Shown here: in pieces, positions 23,472 to 33,173 of the stretch
Layout of the letters: each line of letters opens with the position of its first letter
How positions within the stretch are numbered: position 1 is the first letter of the stretch
Source of the DNA: Flaccisagitta enflata
Lineage: Eukaryota; Chaetognatha; Sagittoidea; Aphragmophora
DNA length: 64,000 nt
Direction of reading: 5' to 3'
NCBI GenBank assembly: GCA_965153355.1
Contig: OZ231128.1
Coordinates: forward strand, 806,001 to 870,000
The notes under the pieces: generated by a model
What the model was told of the DNA's origin: nothing
Databases searched by the model: none
The model's input: only the letters and a program-made list of their open reading frames with translations
Translations under genes and position numbers: made by a program

Positions 23472-24040
23472 AATTTTAATTGATTTAATTCAGAAATGGC
23501 GGTACAGTGATCTCCCAAAGTACAGTAAAAAATCATACTTTGGCATCATTTGACCCATCAACTTTGTTGGCTTATAACTTTTTATTGGTAAAAGCTAGTA
23601 AAACGCAATTGGTCTCATCTGAAAGATCTTTTGAAAATCTTTCAGAAGCTCATGAATTTTAATTGATTTGATTCAGAAATGGCGGTACAGTGATCTCCCA
23701 AAGTACAGTAAAAAATCATACTTTGGCATCATTTGACCCATCAACTTTGTTGGCCTATAACTTTTTATCGGTAAAAGCTAGTGAAACGCGGTTGGTCCCA
23801 TCTGAAAGATCTTTTTAAAATCTTTCAGAGGCTTATGAATTTTAATTGATTTGGTTCAAAAACGGCTGTACAGTGATCTCCCAAAGTACAGAACAAAATC
23901 AAACTTTTTCATCATTTAAACTGTAAACTTTGTTGGCCTATAACTCTTTTTGGTTATAAGCTACTATAATGCGGTTGGTCTCATTTGAGAGATCTTTCAA
24001 AAAATTAACAAAAGCTCATGAATTTCCAAAAATGGCGATG
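23472..24040. repeat. 182-bp tandem repeat, 3+ units
   Basis: AATTTTAATTGATTT recurs at 23472, 23655 and 23838, with a fourth degraded unit near 24018. Each unit holds GGCGGTACAGTGATCTCCCA, CATCAACTTTGTTGGC and TGAAAGATCTTTT. Unit length is close to a nucleosomal repeat. The same block is in the right arm. Confidence 0.85.
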
Positions 24041-24176
24041 CAGTAAACATCAAAGATACATACAGTAGAAGTCAACTTCGCTCCTAGCTTTTTATCCTCA
24101 AAAGCTAGCAAAACGTAATATATATCTTAACTAGTTGGCCTGGACTCAATTTGCGAGTTGTGAAAACCAGCTAAAA

Positions 24177-24300
24177 CAAGGCCGGATACATGGCTACCCC
24201 AGTCGTGTGGGGGATGGGCAGGAGCAGTGCTGGAGAAGGTCACTAACACATTTGGGCAGGAGCAGTTGGCTGAAATAGCACAAGAAGGCCAAAAAAGTAA
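24177..24300 (+). mobile_element. Helitron-like type A, truncated
   Basis: CAAGGCCGGATACATGGC start and GGGCAGGAGCAGT blocks, but cut off before the GTCY core where a family E end (CAGGTCGCTCAAGC) begins. The right arm has the matching truncated copy at 38803-38930, so truncation predates the arm duplication. Confidence 0.6.
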
Positions 24301-24972
24301 CAGGTCGCTCAAGCGTCATTATGGTTAGCTGTTCCTGATGCCCCATTGATATTATCTAGTATTGTGGTGTTGAGGTAATGTGGCAGCGGCCCCAGAGGGG
24401 TTGATAACCTATGATTCCACACAGGGCAATTTTGTTTTGAGTTTTGAATGTGTATTTGGAGCTCATGAGTAGCCTGATTTGGGGTCTGAGAAGCCTAATA
24501 AGGGTTCTTAAGGGCCTGATTTGGAGTCCTAGAGGCTTGATCTTGGGTCTGGGGATTGAGAGGTCTGGTCTGAGGTCCACAAGGTCTGATTTGGGATGTG
24601 AGGGGCCTGATTTGAGGTCTGAGAAGCCTGATTTGGGGTCTGAGAGGCCTGATAAGTGGTCTGAGAGGCCTGATTTGGGGTCTGAGAGGCCTGATAAGTG
24701 GTCTGAGAGGCCTGATTTGGGGTCTGGGAGGCCTGATTTGGGATCCCAGAGGCCTGATTTGTAGTCTGAGAAGCCTGATTTGGGTCTGAGAGGCCTGATA
24801 GGAGGTCTGAGACGCTAGATTTGGGGTCTGAGAGACCTGATTTGAGGTCTGAGAGGCCAGCTTTGAGGTCTAAGTGGCCTGCTTTGAGGCTTTGCGGGGT
24901 GTGGACGAAACATCAGACCGGAAAATTTCCATGTGTGGAACCATAGGTCATCGACCCCTCCGGGGCCCAAAG
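24300..24972. mobile_element. Foldback family E with 21-bp minisatellite
   Basis: Outer end CAGGTCGCTC at 24298; arm GGCAGCGGCCCCAGAGGGG at 24382, paired with CCCCTCCGGGGCCC near 24955-24970. About twenty units of GCCTGATTTGGGGTCTGAGAG lie between. This copy has the GATGACCTATGATTCCACACA arm variant rather than the GTCCTGTAGGACACA variant. Confidence 0.65.
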
Positions 24973-25380
<408 letters not shown>

Positions 25381-25551
25381 ATGTCACTAGATTTTCTTTT
25401 TAGCGTCTTTTGCTTTTTTACTGTTTGACATGTAGAAAGAATTCAAATAATACAAACATGAGACATTTGAAATTTTAACTTTGCAATTGCGCCTGTTAGC
25501 GTGTGTATATGCGTGCGTTTGCATGTGCATGCGTGTGTGTGTGTGCTTTTT
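25381..25551. other. Spacer with inverted copy of a 30-bp phrase
   Basis: CAATTGCGCCTGTTAGCGTG at about 25483 is the reverse complement of sequence near 25140-25160, so the microsatellite tract is bracketed by a short inverted repeat. Confidence 0.5.
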
Positions 25552-25650
25552 TGTCGCGTGCTACGCAACTCTACACCCCGCTATGTCTGTCCTTTGGTTT
25601 GTCGGTTGGTTGATCGGTTGGTCAGTTGGTTGGTCGGATGGTTGGTCTTC
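25552..25650 (-). mobile_element. Helitron-like type A fragment
   Basis: TGTCGCGTGCTACGCAACTC, CCCCGCTATGTC and a GGTTGGTC core, ending where a family E arm starts. Confidence 0.5.
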
Positions 25651-25655
25651 TTTTT

Positions 25656-25945
25656 GGGCAGCGGCCCCGAAGGGGTTGATGACCTATGCTTTCACACATA
25701 TGGGGGATTTTCTCCTCCTTCTTCTCCTCCTTCTCCTCCTTCGTACCCCCCCTCAAATCCCAATCTCAAGGCCAAAATCCCAGTCTCAAGGCCAAAATTC
25801 CAGTCTCGAGTCCCAAATCCCAGTCTTGAGGCCCAAATCTCAGCCTCAAGGCCCAAATCCTAGCCTCAAGGCCTAAATCCCAGCCTGGAGGCCCAGATTT
25901 CAGCTGTGAAGCCCAAATCTCAGCCTTTAGGTTAGATATAGCCCA
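25656..25945. mobile_element. Foldback family E arm and minisatellite
   Basis: GGGCAGCGGCCCCGAAGGGG arm, then CTCCTTCTCCTCC and 19-bp units of CCAAATCCCAGTCTCAAGG. No matching right arm before the LTR element. Confidence 0.6.
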
Positions 25946-26195
25946 TCAGAGTATAATCGGGGCCCTAGCCTTCATTTGAGCGGTGATCTGACGACACAAA
26001 CGTCTTGGCTAGATGTTCCATGCAAAAAAACTGCATTTTGACTAAAACCCAGGGTGCTCAAGCCCGATAAAGTCAAGGCCTACATGCCTCCGGATGACTT
26101 GAAAATTGTATACTATAAACATAGGCCGTTTTCAACCGAGGGGTGAAATGAGGTAAAAAAAAAAATTTCTAAAGTTCAATAATAAAAAAGATATA
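25946..26195. other. Unique DNA left of the LTR element
   Basis: No recognised feature. Its last five bases (TTCTT, 26196-26200) are the target duplication. Confidence 0.5.
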
Positions 26196-26200
26196 TTCTT

Positions 26201-26798
26201 TGTGCGCGCTTCTGGCGCTGTGTTCATTTGTTTGCCCATTTTAACTCACCCGATTCTTTTCCTTAAACTCACCCTCTGGTGATTTCTTCGCTTAATTAAC
26301 TTCGCTTCGTTTCTCGAATGTAACGGAGACAGATTTTCTGTATAAGAACCGTTCGTGGATGGTTTTCTTTATATAAGAACATGTTCTGTGGTTAATTCCT
26401 ACGTATTCAGTGGTTAATTTCTATGTATTCAGTGGTTAATTCCTACGTATTCATTCTTTTTCCCTTTGTTTCAGTGGTAAAGGAAGAAAACATTTACTAA
26501 CCATTATGTTTTTCTCTCTTTTCCCAGATTAAGAACAATTATGAATTTCATTGCTATGAATTGTTAATTCCGCGATTACTGTAGAGCTGGACAATTGTAG
26601 AAGTTTTCTCAGGTATATGACATTCTTAGAATCAATACTTGATGTTTGATTTGATAAGTTTGTTGTGATAACTTAGCCTCCATTTGTTTACATGAGTTGT
26701 TTACTAATTGTTTACAAATAAAACATTTTCTCAGACGGACAATGGTCGTTCTGAATTACTGTTACAACCGGCGAAGCGTAAGGCAGTGAGCGCGGACA
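26201..26798 (+). repeat. 5' LTR
   Basis: Starts TG and ends CA. Contains a TATA box (TATATAAG, 26370-26377), a 22-bp phrase GTGGTTAATTCCTACGTATT repeated three times (about 26390-26455) and a polyadenylation signal AATAAA (26717-26722), giving a plausible U3-R-U5 order. Confidence 0.93.
26370..26377 (+). promoter_or_regulatory. TATA box in 5' LTR
   Basis: TATATAAG, 169 bases into the LTR; the same site is at 33343-33350 in the 3' LTR. Confidence 0.65.
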
Positions 26799-26846
26799 AG
26801 CTTCTACAATTCCTGACGTCATCGCTTCGCTCTGACGTCGGTCAAG

Positions 26847-29800
26847 ATGGACGTCATTTGCAACGACGTCGACACGTTGGTGAATCGTTTCCAGCTTCCA
26901 GCGTTTCATCTTCAACTTGCTACGTCTTTTTCCTTTGCAAAATTGAAGCCATTGCAGTGGAAAATATTGCGGCTCCAACAACATCTCGTTGCAGCAGAAA
27001 GCGCATATAACGTCGCGTATTCAGCTGCATTTCAAATTCGATCGACTGAATTGATCGATTTCTTCGTCACCATGATGAATCCATTTCGTCTCCTCATCGA
27101 AGAATCGCGCCGTTATCTGGAAACTTCGTTGCCTATGGTACGTCTGAGGCCAACTCCGACTTCCGGAAAGACCGATACCCCACAGGAGGGAATTGACGGG
27201 AGTGATAGAGAAGGGGAAGGTGAAGATGTCATCATTGGAAGTGGCGGCGGAGGCGGCGTGGAAAGAGGCGGCAGTGGTAGAGGTGGCGACAAATTTGATC
27301 AACAGATTGACGTTAAAGGCAACGTCGATTTACTGGTAGAACGATCTAATCTACCAGTTGCGCAACAAGAGCTCATCGAATCCCTCTCTTCCGCCAAAAA
27401 GACGCCGTCGGCGGAAAATGTGCAGAGACTTCGTGACTCATTGTTGGCAACAGAAAATTCGTATGACAACGCTTATGCATCTTATCTCCGACTTGAGGAT
27501 GAACTAGGCCCAAGCCAAGGGCTCAAGTTGATGTTCGTTTGGGATTCTGTTGCAAAACCGTTTCAAAATATCAAATCAGAAGTCAACGAATTTCTTCATA
27601 AACCAACGTCAAAGAGCTCATCCCCCGTTTCATCACCAAAGACTAAACCACTGATGACTCCATCCATCTCCGTCGATATAAAAGCCCGGAAGAAGGGATT
27701 CGATGGAGAAAGAGCAAGTGGTGGTGGTGGTGGCGTCAAAGAATCTGGTGGTGAAAGTGATAGTGGAGGTGACAATGAAGGCGGCGGTTTAATTGAATAT
27801 CAAATCTCATCTCCCATTCCAACGCTCAAGACTCATTCCCCAAGATCGTCTTCTTCTACCAAAAATGAAGGTAGTTGTGACAGTTGTGACGGTGGGAGTG
27901 GCAATGCAGTCATGGATGGTGGTGGCGGAATTGATAGTGGAGGTGGTGATTATTTAGATTCTCATGTTTCATCTCTACCTCCTCCGACCAAGACGTATTT
28001 CCCAGAGTCGACTTCTTCCACAGAAAAAAGCGGAAGTGACATGTGTGTCGGCAAGAGCGGAAAGGTGGTCAGTGATGGTGGTGGTGGAGGTGGCAGTGGA
28101 GACGGTGGAAACGATTCACGCGTCTCTCATATTCTCTCTCCGGCTAAGACGCATCTGCTTTCATCAACAAAAGCCACAAGAGGCAGTAATGGTGGAGGTG
28201 ACGGAGGCGTCATGGGAAGTGTCGGAGGTGGTGACGGAGGAGGTGATTGCGGAGCCAAAATCAACGCATCATCCAACAATCCCCGTCATCAACAACAACA
28301 ACAACAGGATATCCGCGACAACATCAACGAATCCATCTCTTCATTCCCGGCGACAAAAGAGAAGTCGTCATTTGATTATTCTTCAGCTTCGTCTCCATCG
28401 TGTTCGTTGGAAGGTGGAGGCGTTGGTAATGAAAGGGAGAGTGGAAAAGAAAAAGATAGTGAAGAAGAAGCGAATTTGGTGACTACGAGTTTCATTTCCA
28501 TCGAATCGGCAGTTGAAGATGAGGGAGAGGAAAGAGAAGTTGACGAAAGAGAGGAAGACGGAGAAGAAACCTCCGCCTCAGCCGTTAAATTTCAAGATCC
28601 TCCAGTCCCTGCAGCAAATTCATTGTCAACGGAAAAAGAGCGAAATTTCGAGTCCATTCAACTTTTCTCTTCACTTCCATCTTCTTTTCTTTCATCCCAT
28701 CTTCCCTCGATCATCTACTCAGCGTCGGCGACGATGAAGTCGACGTTGGATCCTCCGGCCTTGTCTCAGTCCTCATCTCAGGCCACATCTCCGGCCTCAT
28801 CTTCGGCCTCATCTTCGGCCTCATCTCCGGCCTCATCTCCGGCCTCATCTCCGGCCTCATCTCCGGCCTCATCTCCGGCCTCATCTCCGGCCTCATCTCC
28901 GGCCTCATCTCCGGCCTCATCTCCGGCCTCATTTCCGGCCTCGTCTCCGGACTCATCTCCGGCCTCATCTCCGGCCTCATCTCAGGTCAAAGCTACAACT
29001 TCGCCCTCATCGATTTCATCGCCTATTTCAAGGTCAAAGACACGTCCAAAGAAGCCTCCATCCATCCTCGTCGATAAAGCCCAAGTAAAATTGAAAGGGT
29101 CCGACGAAGAAAGAAATGGTAGTGGTGGTAGTGACGTGTTTGAAGGTGGTGGTGGTGGTAAGAAAGGTGAAGGTGGTTGTATTAGTGGTAGAGAAAGTGA
29201 TGGTGGTGTCAATCTCTTCACTTCGACGATGAAGAGAAAGAAAAACATCATCGAGAAGAGAAAAGGGAAAAGACATATGAAAATGAAGATTTCTCTTTTT
29301 CCTCCATCCACCGTTTATTCTCTATCTTCAAATTCGTCGTCGGCCTCCGTAAGGAAAAAGCCGGCCATGGACATCAAGTCGTTGTCCCATTCATCTGCCT
29401 TGGACATCAAGTTGTTGTCCTATTCATCTGCTTTGGACATCAAGTCGTCGTTGTCCTCTTCCGTTTTGGACAAAATGAAGAATTTGTCCTTTCCGTCTTC
29501 CTTGGACAATAAGAATTTGTCCTTTCCGTCTTCTTTGGACAATAAGAGGAATTTGTCCTTTCCGTCTTCCTTGGACAATAAGAAGAATTTGTCCTTTCCG
29601 TCTTCCTTGGACAATAAGAAGAATTTGTCCTTTCCGTCTTCCTTGGACAATAAGAAGAATTTGTCCTTTCCGTTTTCCTTGGACAATAAGAAGAATTTGT
29701 CCTTTCCGTTTTCCTTGGACAATAAGAAGAATTTGTCCTTTCCGTTTTCCTTGGACAATAAGAAGAATTTGTCCTTTCCGTCTTCCTTGGACAATAAGAA

Positions 29801-30824
29801 GAATATGTCCTTCCCATCTAAGAAGAATTTGTCCTTTCTGTCTTCCTTGGACAACAAGTCTCCGGATTCATCTTTGGTCAAGTCTCCGGGTTCACCATTG
29901 GACAAGTCATGGTCATTGTCCTATTTCTGTCAAGATTCATCTGCTCGGCGTTTGTCTGCGACACGCCATCGACGGCAATTCAAGAGAAGAAATTTCTTCT
30001 CTCTCCCTTTTTGGAGGGGTGAACCAAGATGCAAAGACAGCCTCGCCAACGCGAAATTTCGATCGAAGCTTCAAGTTTCTTCTTTCTCTCCCATCGAACA
30101 ACCTCAAGTATCCCGTCGACGAAAAGAAAAAGGGAAGGAGGAAGAGGAGGAGGAAGAAAGACTTGGAAATTCATCGAACATTATTTTCTCCCTTTGGCGA
30201 AATGGAAATCACCGATCTCTTCGTCTTTCTTCTCGTAATGCATCATATTTCGAAGAGGAAGGGAAGGAGGAGGAAGAGGAGGAGATGCATCGGTTCTTCG
30301 ATCAAAAGACCTTTCCGCGAGCAAGGAAAAAGAAGAAAATGATAACTGATAATCTTCTTTATCCGAGCAACTATGGGCGCGAATGTCAGCGCCATCTTCT
30401 TCTGCGTCGTCTGCGCCATTCACGCCACGGGCGCCGATGTATTTGCCACGGACGCAATTGTTTACGCCATCTTCTTGGTCGTCGTCTGCGCCATTCACGC
30501 CAGGGACGCCGTCGTCTACGCCAAAGAGGCAATCGTCTGCGTCCACTCCTCCACGGGCTACATTTACGCCATCCGCGTTACGAAAGACCTCGTTTGCGCC
30601 ATCCACGTCAAAGAAGATTTCGTTTACGCCATTCACGTCACGGACGGCTTCGTCGGCGTCATCCACGCCACGAACGGCTCCGCCTACGCCACAGGAGCGG
30701 TCATCTTTACGACGGGACTCTTCTGTTGAGTCTCAACCTCATCAATGGGCGACGTTTCCGCCATTCCCGCCATCGCAAGAAAAAGGAAATTCGAGTCTCA
30801 TCGTCATCAGTGCAAACGCGGTGA
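26847..30824 (+). CDS. 1325-codon ORF of the LTR element, unknown function
   Basis: Starts 49 bases after the 5' LTR and is uninterrupted. Residues about 5-97 and 155-252 are diverged copies of one probably helical domain. Shared positions include VDTLVNRFQLP / VDLLVERSNLP, AK..P, RLQQHLVAAESAYNVAY / RLRDSLLATENSYDNAY, and a later PF motif. A long disordered region follows, rich in Gly and Ser and with acidic stretches (about 260-620). A 12-bp ASSP array (28790-28980), a 36-bp array encoding NLSFPSSLDNKK-type units (about 29480-29810), and a basic tail with E-runs and RLRHSRHGR-like repeats come next. The duplicated N-terminus could be a capsid-like or nucleic-acid-binding module, but I do not recognise it. 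All repeat periods are multiples of three. From about 30383 another plus frame gives a Ser/Thr/Pro-rich sequence ending at 30895, so a late frameshift is possible. Confidence 0.8.
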   Translation: MDVICNDVDTLVNRFQLPAFHLQLATSFSFAKLKPLQWKILRLQQHLVAAESAYNVAYSAAFQIRSTELIDFFVTMMNPFRLLIEESRRYLETSLPMVRLRPTPTSGKTDTPQEGIDGSDREGEGEDVIIGSGGGGGVERGGSGRGGDKFDQQIDVKGNVDLLVERSNLPVAQQELIESLSSAKKTPSAENVQRLRDSLLATENSYDNAYASYLRLEDELGPSQGLKLMFVWDSVAKPFQNIKSEVNEFLHKPTSKSSSPVSSPKTKPLMTPSISVDIKARKKGFDGERASGGGGGVKESGGESDSGGDNEGGGLIEYQISSPIPTLKTHSPRSSSSTKNEGSCDSCDGGSGNAVMDGGGGIDSGGGDYLDSHVSSLPPPTKTYFPESTSSTEKSGSDMCVGKSGKVVSDGGGGGGSGDGGNDSRVSHILSPAKTHLLSSTKATRGSNGGGDGGVMGSVGGGDGGGDCGAKINASSNNPRHQQQQQQDIRDNINESISSFPATKEKSSFDYSSASSPSCSLEGGGVGNERESGKEKDSEEEANLVTTSFISIESAVEDEGEEREVDEREEDGEETSASAVKFQDPPVPAANSLSTEKERNFESIQLFSSLPSSFLSSHLPSIIYSASATMKSTLDPPALSQSSSQATSPASSSASSSASSPASSPASSPASSPASSPASSPASSPASSPASSPASFPASSPDSSPASSPASSQVKATTSPSSISSPISRSKTRPKKPPSILVDKAQVKLKGSDEERNGSGGSDVFEGGGGGKKGEGGCISGRESDGGVNLFTSTMKRKKNIIEKRKGKRHMKMKISLFPPSTVYSLSSNSSSASVRKKPAMDIKSLSHSSALDIKLLSYSSALDIKSSLSSSVLDKMKNLSFPSSLDNKNLSFPSSLDNKRNLSFPSSLDNKKNLSFPSSLDNKKNLSFPSSLDNKKNLSFPFSLDNKKNLSFPFSLDNKKNLSFPFSLDNKKNLSFPSSLDNKKNMSFPSKKNLSFLSSLDNKSPDSSLVKSPGSPLDKSWSLSYFCQDSSARRLSATRHRRQFKRRNFFSLPFWRGEPRCKDSLANAKFRSKLQVSSFSPIEQPQVSRRRKEKGKEEEEEEERLGNSSNIIFSLWRNGNHRSLRLSSRNASYFEEEGKEEEEEEMHRFFDQKTFPRARKKKKMITDNLLYPSNYGRECQRHLLLRRLRHSRHGRRCICHGRNCLRHLLGRRLRHSRQGRRRLRQRGNRLRPLLHGLHLRHPRYERPRLRHPRQRRFRLRHSRHGRLRRRHPRHERLRLRHRSGHLYDGTLLLSLNLINGRRFRHSRHRKKKEIRVSSSSVQTR
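28790..28982. repeat. 12-bp coding minisatellite (ASSP)n
   Basis: About sixteen GGCCTCATCTCC units inside the LTR-element ORF, with a few base changes but no frame break. Confidence 0.95.
29480..29815. repeat. 36-bp coding minisatellite
   Basis: About nine units built on TTGGACAATAAGAAGAATTT plus GTCCTTTCCGTCTTCC. Two early units lack one or two AAG codons, showing codon-sized indels. Confidence 0.95.
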
Positions 30825-33162
30825 GAAGAGAAATAAAATATCAAATGCAACGCCGATTCAAAATTCTTCAGCCAAGAAGACGCCGTAATTTGTGATCATT
30901 GCATATATGTCTCTTGATACTCTACCTTTTTCAGTTCCTTCTCGATAGTTAGATTTTCTCCTATGTTTAATACACTGTTTTCCGCATTTCAAATTCGTCA
31001 TTGCCATGAGTGCGTCGAGTTTGTGTGAAGTCGGCTCTAGTGAAAGAAAGAGCCCTTGTGATAAGAAATCAAAGCTTTTGTGATATGAACATCGTTGCTC
31101 TAGTGATAGAAAAAGAGCCTTCGTGATAATAAATGAAAAGAAATCACAAAGTTGCGACGCTCCTCTCCTCATCTCAACCTCTCATTATCGTCCATCCCTC
31201 CGTCGTCAAACTGCGCTTCACTATGAGACTTTTGCTTCGGTAGTAAGTGGAAATTCGGACGTGGGGGGAGGGAGGGGCGGGGGTTCAGGCGATATTAAAG
31301 TAGTAGCGTTAAATGAGAAGTTACTCTTTGTTTGTTAGATTGCCTTTGATTTCCCCTTCTAGTTTCGTGGTAATGTTTGCGTAAGAAGTAACTCTTTTAC
31401 TTATTTCACCTAAATCATTATTGCATTCTCTTTTGTGCCATTTTACAATTTTCGCGTAAATGGTTTATTTCTCTGTGCCCTCTTTTTATACGAGTTCAAA
31501 GAGATGTATTTTCTCCTCTTTTTGTGCGGGTTAAAAGAGATTGTTTCTCCCTCTTTAGAATTAAAAGAGATTTGTTTTTCCCTCTTTTACATGAGTAAAA
31601 AGATTTTTTTCTCTTTTTGAAAAAAAAGGGAATTTCCCGATGTAAGTTTCATTTTGCTCAGTTTGACATTAAGCATCATGATTGATTCATTCTTTCTGCG
31701 TCAAAGTGTATGACGATTCAATATGTTTTTTGTTTTGTTTCACAGAGTATCGACAAGTTGAAACAGAATGTTTTCCCCCTTTAGAAAGAAAATGATTTTT
31801 TCCTTCGCCAAAATGAACGGCGATTTGACATTTCTTTGAGCCTTGTTAGCGGCGATTTTTTCTGCATTCTTGCTTAGATTTATGTCGATTTTCATACTTC
31901 TTTTTCTGGCCGTTGCATGGCAGTTTTCCCCCATATTGATTCTCCCATCGTTCTCTTACATTTCTTTGTACAAGAAATTGGGTTCGTTTGTACGGGATAA
32001 AGGAGGTGGGGGGCTTGGAAGGGTTTAGTTATGCTGGAAAAAATCAAGAATTTCGAAGCTATTCATGATTGTTATTTTCATCATCTACTTGCCCTTTAAG
32101 CAGCTTTTGAAAAGTCAAGAATTGTTCTTCATTTTTATTGACACTTTATTTTCATTAGCTTCCTTTCCTTTGCAGCTTTTTGGAAAATTTTGATTACGAG
32201 TTTGTTTGCTGAGTCAAAGTTAAGATTTCAGTGTTTCTTATGAATGAATCTGTTAAATCTAGTTCATTTGAAAATGGATTTAAGATTTCACTCGTTTGTT
32301 TTCAGAATGAAAACGTTCATAGAAGGGTAATTATTTTTCCCTTATTTTCCGTTTTGATTTTGTCATTTAGTATTGACAATTTTTTGGCCAGTATGTTACG
32401 GCATTTCTTTTTTTTTTGCCAAAATGTTACGGCGTTTCTTTCATTTTTCCCGCCTGATGATCGGTATTCCCTTCATTATGCAGTGCCTTTAGTATGGCAC
32501 TATATTTTCCCGAGCCTTAAGTATGGCATTTTGAATTCCGGCCTATAGAATGGCATTTTTGTATGATTTTTCTGCCTAAGTTTTTATGGCATTTCAATTT
32601 GATCCCGATTTAGATTTCATACCTAATTCCGAGTTGAATTTGAGTATCCAGTGACCTTTTGATATGGTTACATTTGTTTCTGATTTTTGCATCATTTCTG
32701 AAATAGTCCAGCCTTTTTTCCCGTTTACTCATGAATGAAAAAAGAGAATCACCTTTTCTTTTGGAAATTATTCTGATGGATTTGATCATTCCTCAGTTGG
32801 CAGTTTCATTCCAAAGTTACTCTTCCTTTGAATTTGGCTTTATCATTTTTGGATTTAGTTCTTTCATTTTGAATTTACCCGATCATTTTTAGATTCAGCA
32901 TTTCTATTTGTTTTTAGCCTATTCATTTGTGTTTAGCCTATTCATTTGTGCTTAGCCTATTCATTTGTGCTTAGCCTATTCAGTTGTGCTTGGCCTATCC
33001 ATTTGTGCTTAGCCTATCCATTTGTGCTTAGCCTATCCATTTGTGCTTGGCCTCTTTCTTGCTTAGCATCTTGTTCATGCTTAGTCTTTTTGCTTGGTCA
33101 TGGCTCCTATTGAGAATGATCTACTTGTCATGCTAGTTATGCTCGACATGCTTTCCATTGTC
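30825..33162. other. T-rich untranslated interior of the LTR element
   Basis: No polymerase motifs and no long frame. It holds repeated TTTTTCTCTTT/AAAGAGATT phrases (31480-31620) and a 19-bp array. Its length is unusual for a 3' untranslated interior and it could carry packaging or RNA-structure signals. Confidence 0.6.
32918..33050. repeat. 19-bp tandem repeat, seven units
   Basis: CCTATTCATTTGTGCTTAG and close variants, 7 x 19 bp, about 110 bases upstream of the polypurine tract. Confidence 0.9.
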
Positions 33163-33173
33163 GAGGTGGGGGG
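33163..33173 (+). promoter_or_regulatory. Polypurine tract
   Basis: GAGGTGGGGGG ends exactly at the start of the 3' LTR, where plus-strand DNA synthesis would be primed. One T interrupts it. Confidence 0.75.

Larger units (their letters stand above)
22865..24300 (-). repeat. Left arm of large inverted repeat
   Basis: Reverse-complementary to 38803-40228 over about 1.43 kb with only scattered differences. Shared landmarks include TTGGCACGGGTTACCATATG, GTAGTTGGGTGGGGTGACCC and the whole 182-bp tandem block. The arm ends in a type A Helitron-like copy (24177-24300). Relative to the right arm this one has about 35 extra bases near 24150-24185. It encodes no recognisable protein; an 80-codon frame common to both arms (23046-23288 here) lacks known motifs. 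Confidence 0.85.

Noticed and set aside
28711-28980. Minus-strand MRPEM repeat frame
   Set aside because: Shadow of the ASSP array in the LTR ORF.
30181-30666. Minus-strand Asp-rich frame opposite the LTR ORF tail
   Set aside because: Shadow of a repetitive region with few stop-forming triplets; no domain recognised.
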